A stretch of DNA of 64,000 bases from Cyclobacterium sp. SYSU L10401 (GTDB lineage: Bacteria; Bacteroidota; Bacteroidia; Cytophagales; Cyclobacteriaceae): the NCBI RefSeq assembly GCF_010993705.1, contig NZ_WOFO01000006.1:245914-309913 (forward strand). The letters run 5' to 3'. Position numbers and translations under genes: made by a program. The notes below the pieces were generated by a model that worked only from the letters and a program-made list of their open reading frames with translations, made no database searches and was not told where the DNA came from. Every line of letters starts with the position of its first letter. The first letter of the stretch is position 1. Shown here piece after piece: positions 42,737 to 51,152 of this stretch.

Positions 42737-43060
42737 TTACACAGAACGGTATTTATTCCGGAAATATACTTTTAGCAATTGTCGGTCGACCATGGCCGTA
42801 GAAAGCCGCAGGCTTACCTCCTCCGGTGGGCTTTCGGTAAGGATATGTTGTAGTTTTTGTTCCCCCAGATCCAGCCGGTAACACAACTGTAGCAATTTCT
42901 CAAAATTCTTGTTGAGCATTTGGCTCACGTATGGGGAAATGGCCTGCGCCAGGCTTTGCCTGCTGGTGACCTGTGGAAGGGAGGGCAATTCCAGTAGCTT
43001 TTCCAGGTCTGCTGCCCCTGATTGTATACTCGCTAAATCGGTATTATCCGGATCAATCAC
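42737..43060 (-). CDS. conserved hypothetical helical protein
   Basis: 107 aa, mostly helical, no signal peptide or membrane helix: LEKLLELPSLPQV, then NKNFEKLLQLCYRLDLGEQKLQHIL, then ending FRNKYRSV. I know no function. It overlaps the upstream DUF5606 gene by 4 bp (ATGA-type), so the two are translationally coupled, which suggests joint action. It converges with fbp 6 bp away. Confidence 0.7.
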   Translation of the reverse strand: MIDPDNTDLASIQSGAADLEKLLELPSLPQVTSRQSLAQAISPYVSQMLNKNFEKLLQLCYRLDLGEQKLQHILTESPPEEVSLRLSTAMVDRQLLKVYFRNKYRSV

Positions 43061-43503
43061 GGCTTGTCCCCCTCCGGTTCATTGCCTTTATCAGCCCCTT
43101 CCTCTGCTTTGTCTTCCAGTACTTCAGGACATTCTTTCCGAATGATATGGTACCAGCTGATCAACTTTTTAACATCGGAGGCGTAAACCCGGTCTGCATC
43201 AAATTCCGGCAGAATGTGTTTCATAAAGGCCTGATACTCGTCCTTTTCTGCCCCTTCCAACCCGGTATCTCCTTCAAATTCTTTTTCGATTTTGATCAGT
43301 ACATCTTTTAGGGGAGTGGCTCCTTCCTCAGTAAGTGTATAGATGGAAATTTCACTTAGCAGGGAGACCCTTTGGGCTGCTCCTACTACCAGCTTCCCCT
43401 TTTTTTCGTCCAGGGACTCCAAAATCACACCGGTACGGCTGGGCTTCAATATTTTATATAAACCGGGTTTTCCGGAAACGGTAGCAATATCTTTAAATTC
43501 CAT
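43057..43503 (-). CDS. DUF5606 protein
   Basis: 148 aa from the ATG at 43503 (a GTG two codons earlier also fits). The N-terminal part (FKDIATVSGKPGLYKILKPSRTGVILESLDEKK) is the DUF5606 signature of an SH3-like barrel. The C-terminal part is helical and ends in an acidic Glu/Gly/Asp tail. It is present across Bacteroidota, function unknown. It is coupled to the 107-aa helical protein. Confidence 0.85.
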   Translation of the reverse strand: MEFKDIATVSGKPGLYKILKPSRTGVILESLDEKKGKLVVGAAQRVSLLSEISIYTLTEEGATPLKDVLIKIEKEFEGDTGLEGAEKDEYQAFMKHILPEFDADRVYASDVKKLISWYHIIRKECPEVLEDKAEEGADKGNEPEGDKP

Positions 43504-43563
43504 GATCACTTTAATTTTTTTCAGGCTGCAAATATAAGGTTTCCCCAGGATTGGCCAAGCAGC

Positions 43564-44169
43564 TTAGCCAGCTTCGTAATATTCGGTTACATTTTCTTCA
43601 ATAAACCGGATCAACTCTTCCCTGCCCTCAAAGGTGACGGCAGAAGTCACAAAAAACTCCGGTACTTCCACAAATAGCCTTTCCATTTCATCGAGAAACT
43701 GGTGGACATTTGCCGAGGTTCTGGAATGGGATTGCTTGTCTGCCTTGGTAAAGAGCAGCACTACCGGTAGCTGTAGCTCTCCGCACCATTGTATAAATTC
43801 CAGGTCAATCTTCTGTGGGCTTAGCCTGCTGTCGATCAACACAAACACGGCGGCCAGGTTTTCCCTTTCGGTCAGGTAAGCACGAATCATCTTATCCCAA
43901 TCCGTTTTCAGCTTTTTGTTTACTTTGGCAAAACCATAACCGGGTAGATCCACCATGTACCAACGACCGTCAATGTCAAAATGATTGATCAGCTGGGTTT
44001 TTCCGGGTTTTCCCGAAATTTTAGCCAGGTGCTTGTGATTGGTCAGCATGTTGATCAGGGAGCTCTTGCCTACATTTGACCGCCCAATAAAGGCAAATTC
44101 CGGCTTGTTTGCCGGAGGGCATTTTTTATGGTCGGTATTACTGGTTAAAAAGCGTGCATTTTTCAACAT
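43564..44169 (-). CDS. engB: ribosome biogenesis GTPase EngB (YihA/YsxC)
   Basis: 201 aa TRAFAC GTPase. P-loop [14 protein letters not shown], switch and G3 [12 protein letters not shown]4 LLFTKADKQ and G5 TSAVTFEG are all present. It is needed for 50S assembly. Family length (about 195-210) is kept. It is divergent from ubiE with 116 bp between the two start codons. Confidence 0.96.
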   Translation of the reverse strand: MLKNARFLTSNTDHKKCPPANKPEFAFIGRSNVGKSSLINMLTNHKHLAKISGKPGKTQLINHFDIDGRWYMVDLPGYGFAKVNKKLKTDWDKMIRAYLTERENLAAVFVLIDSRLSPQKIDLEFIQWCGELQLPVVLLFTKADKQSHSRTSANVHQFLDEMERLFVEVPEFFVTSAVTFEGREELIRFIEENVTEYYEAG

Positions 44170-44285
44170 GGCCCATTTTTTTTACAAAGGTAAGCAAATT
44201 CCACAAACAGCTAGCTACCAATAAATCATTAACAATTTTCCATTGCTCAGGTTTACTTAGTAATATTGTAGCGAAAATAAAAGCC

Positions 44286-45008
44286 ATGTCCGTAATCCCA
44301 TACAAAGACCAAAAAGAAGGCAAAAAGCAGCAGGTTGCCAGCATGTTTGACAATATCAGCAAAAAGTACGACCTGCTGAACCATCTCCTGAGCCTGGGAA
44401 TAGACATTATATGGAGAAAGAAAGCCATCCGCATGCTGAAGAAAGATCAGCCTGCGCTGATTCTGGACATTGCTACCGGAACGGGCGATTTTGCCATTGA
44501 AGCCCTTGCCCTCAAGCCGGAAAAGGTCATCGGAGTGGATATTTCCGAAGGCATGCTCCATGAAGGCAGAAAGAAAATGAAGCAAAAAAAGCTGGACCAC
44601 CTCATAGAACTCCAACTGGGTGATTCAGAAAAGTTGCTCTTCGAAGAAAATAAGTTTGATGCTGTGATCGTTTCTTTTGGTGTCAGGAATTTTGAAAACC
44701 TGGAAAAAGGATTGAAAGACATGCACCGTGTATTGAAGCCTGGTGGCAAAACAGTCATTCTGGAGTTTTCCAAACCAAAAAAATTCCCGATGAAGCAAGC
44801 TTATTCCTTTTATTTTAGATATATTTTGCCCCAAATAGGTAAACTCATTTCTAAAGACCAATCGGCCTATACCTATTTGCCCGAATCGGTAAAGGCTTTT
44901 CCGGATGGAAGGGATTTTCTTGACATTCTGGAAAAGGTAGGTTTCAAACAAACGCAATGCAAAACACTCACATTTGGCATCAGTTCCATTTACACTGGCA
45001 TAAAGTAA
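44286..45008 (+). CDS. ubiE: demethylmenaquinone methyltransferase
   Basis: 240 aa from the ATG at 44286; 59 upstream open codons run into the divergent engB gene and are not real. Family motifs are [43 protein letters not shown] (SAM loop) and [26 protein letters not shown]. It methylates demethylmenaquinone in menaquinone synthesis. It overlaps the PorT-like gene by 52 bp, as in other Bacteroidota. Confidence 0.96.
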   Translation: MSVIPYKDQKEGKKQQVASMFDNISKKYDLLNHLLSLGIDIIWRKKAIRMLKKDQPALILDIATGTGDFAIEALALKPEKVIGVDISEGMLHEGRKKMKQKKLDHLIELQLGDSEKLLFEENKFDAVIVSFGVRNFENLEKGLKDMHRVLKPGGKTVILEFSKPKKFPMKQAYSFYFRYILPQIGKLISKDQSAYTYLPESVKAFPDGRDFLDILEKVGFKQTQCKTLTFGISSIYTGIK

Positions 45009-45736
45009 GCCTGCTTGCCTTACTTTTGCTGTTGACCCATGTTTTTCAACTGCAGGCCCAGCAAAAAAGCCTGATTTTTAATAAATCTGGCAGTGATGAC
45101 CAATCCTTATCCTATGGATTTTTTCTGGCCGCCCACAACAGCAGCCTGAGGATCAAATATTCTGAAAATTTTATGGATCCCGCCTACCAGGGTTTGGATA
45201 ATGTGCGGGCGATCATGCCGGTTTTCTCACCTGGATTTGCACTGGGTTTTCTGGTTACGGGCAGGCTGCACGATCAGGTCAATTTGATGTTTACACCCAA
45301 AGTAGGCTTTTATGAATACCGTACCGAGCTGCAGCTTTTTACAGATGACGGCAATGCCGCCAATGGAATTGGGGTCAATACCGTTCCTTTGCTTACTGAA
45401 GAGACCTTGGTAGAATTCCCCTTACTCGTTAAGTACAAATCCGAGCGTTTCAACAATACCCGCATGTTTTTTGTTGGGGGGCTGAACGGTCAGATTCGTA
45501 CCAAAAATCAGGAAGAAGCCAACGAGGATCCGGTGGTGTTGAAAGGCAGAGACCTGGCGGTAGAAATGGGGTTGGGTTTTGACTTGTATTTCCAGTATTT
45601 TAAATTTTCGCCTGAGATCCGTTTTTCTCATGGCCTGATGAACCTGTACCAACCCGGATACTCCGATGAAAGAATAGCAGGGGCCATCAGTGATATCCGC
45701 CGCAAATCTATTACCCTCTACCTGAATTTCCAATAA
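44957..45736 (+). CDS. porT: PorT-like T9SS outer-membrane protein
   Basis: 259 aa. Signal peptide (about 16-34, after a histidine-rich n-region, ending LQAQQ), then an eight-strand barrel: [68 protein letters not shown], ending SITLYLNFQ. Such PorT-family proteins sit in the outer membrane and are needed for type IX secretion and gliding. The 52-bp overlap with ubiE is the typical Bacteroidota arrangement. Confidence 0.85.
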   Translation: MQNTHIWHQFHLHWHKVSLLALLLLLTHVFQLQAQQKSLIFNKSGSDDQSLSYGFFLAAHNSSLRIKYSENFMDPAYQGLDNVRAIMPVFSPGFALGFLVTGRLHDQVNLMFTPKVGFYEYRTELQLFTDDGNAANGIGVNTVPLLTEETLVEFPLLVKYKSERFNNTRMFFVGGLNGQIRTKNQEEANEDPVVLKGRDLAVEMGLGFDLYFQYFKFSPEIRFSHGLMNLYQPGYSDERIAGAISDIRRKSITLYLNFQ

Positions 45737-45796
45737 AACCTGCCTGATGAAGGCCTGCTGGCTTTTAATCCCCGGGGAAAAATTTTATATTCCCCC

Positions 45797-46558
45797 ATGG
45801 AAAAGAAAATAGCATTCATTACCGGAGCTACTTCTGGAATAGGTAAAGCATGTGCCCGGTACCTGGCTGGGGAAGGCTTTGCCATCATTGCCTGTGGCCG
45901 GAGGAAAGAAAGACTGGAACAACTGAAAAAGGATTTACCAGCCGACACCCCCTACCAATACCTGGTGTTTGATGTTCGGGATAAGGAAGGGGTATACGCA
46001 GCGGTGGATTCCCTTCCGGAGGAATGGCAGGCCATCGACGTGCTGATCAATAATGCAGGCAATGCCCATGGCCTGGACCCCATTCATGAGGGAAGCGAAG
46101 AAGACTGGGATGCCATGATGGATATCAATGTAAAAGGACTGCTTTATGTGTCCAAAAAGATCATTCCCGGCATGGTAACCAGGAAAAGCGGTCAAATCAT
46201 CAATATCGGCTCTACCGCAGGGAAGGAAGTATATCCCAAAGGCAATGTGTACTGTGGCTCAAAGCATGCCGTAGATGCCATTACCAAAGGCATGCGCCTG
46301 GACCTAAACCCCTACGGCATCAAAGTCATGGCCATCAATCCGGGATTGGTGGATACGGAGTTTTCACTGGTCCGCTTCAAGGGTGATGACCAAAAGGCGG
46401 CAAATGTGTACAAGGGTTTTCAGCCGCTCATGGCAGAGGATATTGCGGATGTGGTCCGTTTTGCGGTAACCCGGCCGCCACATGTGGTCCTGGCCGATGT
46501 CACCGTTTTACCCACCGCCCAGGCCAGCACTACCCTGCTCAACAAAAACGAATCATGA
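45797..46558 (+). CDS. short-chain dehydrogenase/reductase (YdfG-like)
   Basis: 253 aa. NAD(P) loop TGATSGIGKACA, NNAGNAHG, catalytic Ser in NIGSTAGKEVY and the Y-xxx-K pair in YCGSK. The C-terminal part (VMAINPGLVDTEFSLVRF) is typical of YdfG-type enzymes that reduce 3-hydroxy acids such as L-allo-threonine or serine. The following lipoprotein gene overlaps by 4 bp. Confidence 0.92.
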   Translation: MEKKIAFITGATSGIGKACARYLAGEGFAIIACGRRKERLEQLKKDLPADTPYQYLVFDVRDKEGVYAAVDSLPEEWQAIDVLINNAGNAHGLDPIHEGSEEDWDAMMDINVKGLLYVSKKIIPGMVTRKSGQIINIGSTAGKEVYPKGNVYCGSKHAVDAITKGMRLDLNPYGIKVMAINPGLVDTEFSLVRFKGDDQKAANVYKGFQPLMAEDIADVVRFAVTRPPHVVLADVTVLPTAQASTTLLNKNES

Positions 46559-47322
46559 AAACCAAACTGGTTTGTTTGCTACTACTTCCGGTGCTGGCTT
46601 GTGGCGCAGGCAAAGGTGAAAAGGAAGTGGAAAAGCTAGCTGAAACAGATCTGCAAACAGTACTGTCAGATACGGCTGTAGCGGGATTTTCAGCGGTTCT
46701 TCAGGATACCGGTCAATTGGAAAAGCGGCTGATAGCTGCTGGTTTGGTCGATATTCAGGAAATCATTCCTGAAGTGCAGGTCATATTAAAATATTCTACG
46801 GAGGACAACTTTTTTGGCAAGGATGTTTACGGAGAGCTCAGCCGCTGCTACATGCAACCGGAGGTGGCAGAAATGCTGAAGATGGCTTTCAGGGAGCTGA
46901 AGGCCAGGGATCCTGACCTTACCTTTTTGATCTATGATGCCGTGAGACCGCAATCGGTGCAGCAGATTCTCTGGGATGAGCTGGACAAACCCGATAGCCT
47001 CAAACCCCTTTATGTAGCGGATCCACAAAAGGGTAGCCTGCATAATTTTGGGGTTGCGGTGGACCTGACCCTGGCACATGCGGCTACGGGTGAGCCATTG
47101 GATATGGGTACCGGCTACGATTTTTTTGGCTATGAAGCGTACCCCGACAGGGAGGAAGAGATGTTGGCAGCCGGCAGGATTAGCCGGGAGCAGGTAGCGA
47201 ACAGAGCGCTTTTAAGGGAAGTCATGCAGGCAGCCGGATTTACAGGAATAGGGTCTGAATGGTGGCACTTTAATGCCTTTAGCAGAAAAGTTGCCGGAGA
47301 GAAATTCGACATTGTGAAATAA
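46555..47322 (+). CDS. VanX-type D-Ala-D-Ala dipeptidase, lipoprotein
   Basis: 255 aa. Lipobox VLACG (Cys about 16). Peptidase M15D domain with YSTEDNFFGKDVYG, RPQSVQ, zinc ligands in GSLHNFGVAVDLTL (H, D) and catalytic Glu plus His in SEWWHFN. It should hydrolyse D-Ala-D-Ala, probably recycling murein in the periplasm rather than giving vancomycin resistance. Its ATG overlaps the SDR stop codon. Confidence 0.92.
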   Translation: MKTKLVCLLLLPVLACGAGKGEKEVEKLAETDLQTVLSDTAVAGFSAVLQDTGQLEKRLIAAGLVDIQEIIPEVQVILKYSTEDNFFGKDVYGELSRCYMQPEVAEMLKMAFRELKARDPDLTFLIYDAVRPQSVQQILWDELDKPDSLKPLYVADPQKGSLHNFGVAVDLTLAHAATGEPLDMGTGYDFFGYEAYPDREEEMLAAGRISREQVANRALLREVMQAAGFTGIGSEWWHFNAFSRKVAGEKFDIVK

Positions 47323-47361
47323 TAATTGTATAATCGTCCTTTAAAATAATTTACATAACCT

Positions 47362-48132
47362 ATGCATTTAATAAACAATAAACTCAAATCCTTAAGCATC
47401 ATTGCTTTGGGTTTGGCCCTGATCTTGTTGCCTGCCCTAAGCCAGGCCCAGCAATTCCGGGCTTTGGTGATCAGCAAGACATCTGGTTTCCGTCACCAGT
47501 CTATTCCGGAAGGAGTGGCAGCCATTAAAAAACTGGGGCAGAAACACCGTTTTCAGGTTTATGCCACAGAAGATGCCGGTCAGGTCAATGACAAAAACCT
47601 GGAAAGTTACGATGTGATCATCCTGATGAGCACCACCGGTACCATTTTCAATGCCGAGGAAAAAGCTGCTTTTGAGCGCTTTGTGCAAAGTGGTAAGGGT
47701 GTGGTTGGTGTGCACAGTGCCACCGATACAGAGTATGACTGGCCCTGGTATACCAAGCTGATCGGGGGTCAGTTCAATCACCATCCCCAGCAACAAACCG
47801 CAAGGATGCAGGTGGTCAACCGGGATCATCCCGCCACCTACCACCTGAATGACAAGTGGCTGCGTACCGATGAGTGGTATGAGTTTAAAAACTTCAATGA
47901 GGATGTCAATATCCTGGTACAGCTGGATGAGACTTCCTACGAAGTAGGGGAGCGGAACGGCAACAAGATGGGTATGGGAGCCGTACACCCCATTTCCTGG
48001 TACCATGAGTACGATGGCGGACGGGTTTTTTACACTGGCCTGGGCCATGTGGAAGAAGCCTTTGAAGATGCCGATTTCCTGGATCACCTGTATGGAGGGA
48101 TCTGGTATGCGGCTTTGGGTAAGCCTTTTTGA
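47362..48132 (+). CDS. ThuA-domain protein, secreted
   Basis: 256 aa. Signal peptide (about 1-30, SQAQQ). ThuA (trehalose utilisation) domain of the class-I amidotransferase-like fold: ALVISKTSGFRHQSIPEG, IILMSTTGTIFNAEEKAAFERFV, GVVGVHSATDTEYDWPWYTKLIGGQF and YHEYDGGRVFYTGLGHVEEAF. The substrate is not known; ThuA proteins are often secreted in Bacteroidota and linked to sugar use. A terminator follows. Confidence 0.9.
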   Translation: MHLINNKLKSLSIIALGLALILLPALSQAQQFRALVISKTSGFRHQSIPEGVAAIKKLGQKHRFQVYATEDAGQVNDKNLESYDVIILMSTTGTIFNAEEKAAFERFVQSGKGVVGVHSATDTEYDWPWYTKLIGGQFNHHPQQQTARMQVVNRDHPATYHLNDKWLRTDEWYEFKNFNEDVNILVQLDETSYEVGERNGNKMGMGAVHPISWYHEYDGGRVFYTGLGHVEEAFEDADFLDHLYGGIWYAALGKPF

Positions 48133-48161
48133 AAAGAGATTGGCATAAAAACAAATAAAGG

Positions 48162-48187
48162 AACCCTCGAAAGAGGGTTTTTTTTAT
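48162..48187 (+). terminator. terminator after the ThuA gene
   Basis: A 7-bp stem AACCCTC / GAGGGTT with loop GAAA, followed by eight Ts. It lies 30 bp past the ThuA stop codon. Confidence 0.85.
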
Positions 48188-48350
48188 TCGTAGGTTTGGA
48201 AAGATATGTAATAGCGGGATCGTCCATTCAGTCTAATTTACATTTTGCACTGACTTGGCCCGGAATCATAAATTATATCCGCCGGGATTATTGTTAGAGG
48301 ACTAAAAAAATTCTTTCCCTAATTTATCAAGACAATAAATTTCAACCATA

Positions 48351-49499
48351 TCACTCCGGAAATAAACTGGCATCCATATTAGGAATGATACGCAGGGCAT
48401 TTTTGTAATACACTTTTTTCAGCACCTCGTCCGGAAGGTCCAGTCCGTACATGCGCCAGAAGGCATGGTATTTCTTGTAATAGGGAAAGTACTCATCGGC
48501 TGTTTCCAAAACCCTGAAATAGGTATAAAACTCTTCCTTGTTATAGGCATCTTTTCCAAAGAGGATCCTGTCCTGGTAGTCGATAAAAAATTGCCTGGCC
48601 ATCCTGGGCTGCCGGCCAAACTCGGCAATCACTGCTCCTATGCCGAAATTTACATTGGGATATTCTTCCAGGTGTTTTCCGGCTTTGGCCAGGTCATTGG
48701 CCATCCAGCCCATGTGGGCATTGATAAAAGTGGTGCCGGGATGCTTGCGGAAGACATGGTGCTGTTCAGCAATGATCTGCTCAAAAGGAGCCGGATTATC
48801 TGCTCCCCTTTTCCGGTTAGGATTGATTTTCAGCTCCAGCCAGCGCTCGTTATTGGCATCCATGGGCTCCCAGAAGGGGGCCGGATCGGCAGCATGGATC
48901 AGAACGGGTATTCCCAGTTCACCACATTTGGCCCAAATGGGATCCAGGTCGGGATGATTGATCGGTACCCGATTGCCATTTATGTCATTTACAGAGAGCC
49001 CCAGACTTTTGTATATCTTCAATCCATTGGCACCGTTTTGCACGTCGGTTTCCAGTTCTGCCACTGCCTTTTCCACCCAATCTTCGCCTCCAAAACCTTC
49101 AAACCCCAGATTGGTAAATACGATAAAACGACCGGGTGCTACTCCATTAAACCGGCGAATCATGGAATTCAGGTATTCCTGCGCATTGATTTCTTCCCGG
49201 CTGCGGGCAAAGCCCTTTCCGCTGAGATTGACCATGGTGGCCATATTCAATTCATCCATTTCCCTAACCAATCTCTGGATCAGCTCCTGGGTGACGTTCC
49301 ACTGGTGACTATGGATATCCACAAAGGGAAATTTGGCACGCATTACCGGATTTTCAGGGACTACCAGGGTAGAAGTTGGGTTGTATTCCTCAAAACCCAT
49401 TTCCTGGGCATTTAAGCCCTGGTAGTTGGCGGATAGGAAAAGGAAGAAACATACCTTTAATGCAAAGCAGTGGGTAAATTTTATCATCATGAAAAACAA
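48351..49499 (-). CDS. secreted amidohydrolase (TIM barrel)
   Basis: 382 aa. Signal peptide (about 1-31, GLNAQ). Amidohydrolase-2-type barrel with VDIHSHQWN at the first strand (H-x-H), GLKIYKSLG, VLIHAADPAPFW, TFINAHMGWM and LFGKDAYNK. The last Asp fits a metal-bound hydrolase or decarboxylase. Probably secreted or periplasmic; the substrate is unknown. It is a single gene; the 218 bp upstream (49500-49719) show nothing clear. Confidence 0.88.
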   Translation of the reverse strand: MFFMMIKFTHCFALKVCFFLFLSANYQGLNAQEMGFEEYNPTSTLVVPENPVMRAKFPFVDIHSHQWNVTQELIQRLVREMDELNMATMVNLSGKGFARSREEINAQEYLNSMIRRFNGVAPGRFIVFTNLGFEGFGGEDWVEKAVAELETDVQNGANGLKIYKSLGLSVNDINGNRVPINHPDLDPIWAKCGELGIPVLIHAADPAPFWEPMDANNERWLELKINPNRKRGADNPAPFEQIIAEQHHVFRKHPGTTFINAHMGWMANDLAKAGKHLEEYPNVNFGIGAVIAEFGRQPRMARQFFIDYQDRILFGKDAYNKEEFYTYFRVLETADEYFPYYKKYHAFWRMYGLDLPDEVLKKVYYKNALRIIPNMDASLFPE

Positions 49500-49719
49500 T
49501 ATGTAATTAAAGCCTTTAAATTAACATGGAATTCTGTAAATATTCTGAATTTAAAAATTAAGGTATTAAATTATTTTCTACCAACCTGCAAACTGATGCA
49601 TGCGGTTAAGTTTTATCCCAAAGGAATAATTCATGATATTTGCCCTGATTTAGAGGAAAGGGATAGGTGAGTATGACCCAAAAGGGAACAAGGAATTAGT
49701 CCTTCACAATTGAAAGCTT

Positions 49720-50181
49720 ATGATAAAAATATATACAGACGGCGCAGCCAAAGGCAACCCGGGAAACGGTGGTTATGGAGTGGTGTTGCTCTATAAGGAC
49801 TTAAGAAAAGAACTATCTGAGGGATACAGGTTGACTACTAATAATCGCATGGAGCTGCTGGCCGTGATCAGAAGTCTGGAAGCCCTGAAAGTGGAGGGCC
49901 TGCCCGTAAACATTTATTCTGATAGCAAGTATGTGGTTGATGCCATTCAGAAAGGATGGATCTGGAACTGGCAGAAAAAAGGTTTCAAGGACAAAAAAAA
50001 TGTGGATCTGTGGAAAAAATACATTCCGCTTCATATCAAATATAAGCCTAAGTTTCATTGGGTAAAAGGGCACGATGGCAACAGGGAAAATGAGCGTTGT
50101 GATGAGTTGGCTGTAGCTGCAGCCAACTCATCACAACTGAAGGTGGATCAGGGGTACGAGGCTGAAAAAAGTCAATGCTAA
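49720..50181 (+). CDS. rnhA: ribonuclease HI
   Basis: 153 aa. The four catalytic acids are visible: IYTDGAAKGNPG (D), RMELLAV (E), YSDSKYVVDA (D) and ENERCDELA (D). The basic handle GWIWNWQKKGFKDKKNVDLWKKY is also present. It removes RNA from RNA-DNA hybrids. The next gene follows 1 bp after the stop codon. Confidence 0.97.
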   Translation: MIKIYTDGAAKGNPGNGGYGVVLLYKDLRKELSEGYRLTTNNRMELLAVIRSLEALKVEGLPVNIYSDSKYVVDAIQKGWIWNWQKKGFKDKKNVDLWKKYIPLHIKYKPKFHWVKGHDGNRENERCDELAVAAANSSQLKVDQGYEAEKSQC

Positions 50182-50182
50182 A

Positions 50183-50902
50183 ATGGGTAACAGTCATTTT
50201 CAATTCAAGCAGTTTAGTATCCAGCAGGACCGTTGTGCCATGAAAATGAGCACTGATGCTGTTTTGCTCGGCGCATTGGCCCATCAGGACAATGCAGCAT
50301 TGATCCTGGATGTTGGAACCGGTACCGGAGTCATCGGACTGATGCTGGCTCAGAGGTTCCCGGGAGCCCGGGTACATGGAGTTGAAATTGATGAGCAGGC
50401 CCATATTCAGGCGGCACAAAATTTCCAGGCCAGTCCTTGGAAAGATCGTATGGAAGGCTATCATGCCGCTTTTCAGGATTATGTGCAAAGCCATGCAAAG
50501 ACAAAATATGATTTGATCGTCAGCAATCCTCCGTATTTTTCCAATCAGCTGAAATCTCCAAATATTCGTAAAAATTGGGCCCGACACGATGATCAATTAT
50601 CCTTGAAGGACCTGCTGCAGGGGGTGAAACAGCTTTTAAGCCAGGAGGGATTGTTTTGGTTGATTCTGCCCCTGAAGGAAATGAACCTATTTAAAAATAT
50701 GGCGGTAGGTGCAGATTTTTCCCTGCGGCATGAATATCAGGTCTGCGATCAACCTGGAGTTCATCCTCACAGGGAAATCTGTTCTTTTGGAAAAGGGGAA
50801 TTCTTTGAAAGGGTGTCTGCTGAAATCATGTTAAAAGAAGCGTCCGGAGAAGCGGGCAGGACATACAGCGATCTGGTGAAAGACTTCCTGCTTCATTTTT
50901 AA
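50183..50902 (+). CDS. tRNA1(Val) N6-methyladenosine methyltransferase
   Basis: 239 aa. Family opening FQFKQFSIQQDRCAMKMSTDAVLLGA, SAM loop LDVGTGTGVIGLML and the catalytic N6-adenine motif SNPPYF. Equivalent to TrmN6 (YfiC), which modifies A37 of tRNA-Val. It begins 1 bp after the rnhA stop codon and is probably on one transcript. The 250-bp region after it is AT-rich with no gene. Confidence 0.93.
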   Translation: MGNSHFQFKQFSIQQDRCAMKMSTDAVLLGALAHQDNAALILDVGTGTGVIGLMLAQRFPGARVHGVEIDEQAHIQAAQNFQASPWKDRMEGYHAAFQDYVQSHAKTKYDLIVSNPPYFSNQLKSPNIRKNWARHDDQLSLKDLLQGVKQLLSQEGLFWLILPLKEMNLFKNMAVGADFSLRHEYQVCDQPGVHPHREICSFGKGEFFERVSAEIMLKEASGEAGRTYSDLVKDFLLHF

Positions 50903-51152
50903 TTAATTTTTTATTTTCTTCTCCATTACGGCAATTTTTACATTTGGCATAAACAATCAGGGGATAATGTAGGCCTTGCTCCTGGAATCGGTAACAAGTG
51001 GGTCGGTGGATCCCAATGAGCGCTGATAAAAATCCAAAAAATATGTAAATAAAATTTATAAATATAAAATAATTAAAACTTATTTAGAGATATTTGCAGT
51101 TGATACTTTGTTGATAACTTAGGAAGGCCTAATTTTTGCTGTATGTTGGCCT

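Noticed and set aside
50903-51152. Promoter for the GT4-toroid operon (TACTTTG near 51100)
   Set aside because: The -7 match is shifted by a base and no TTTG lies at the right distance.
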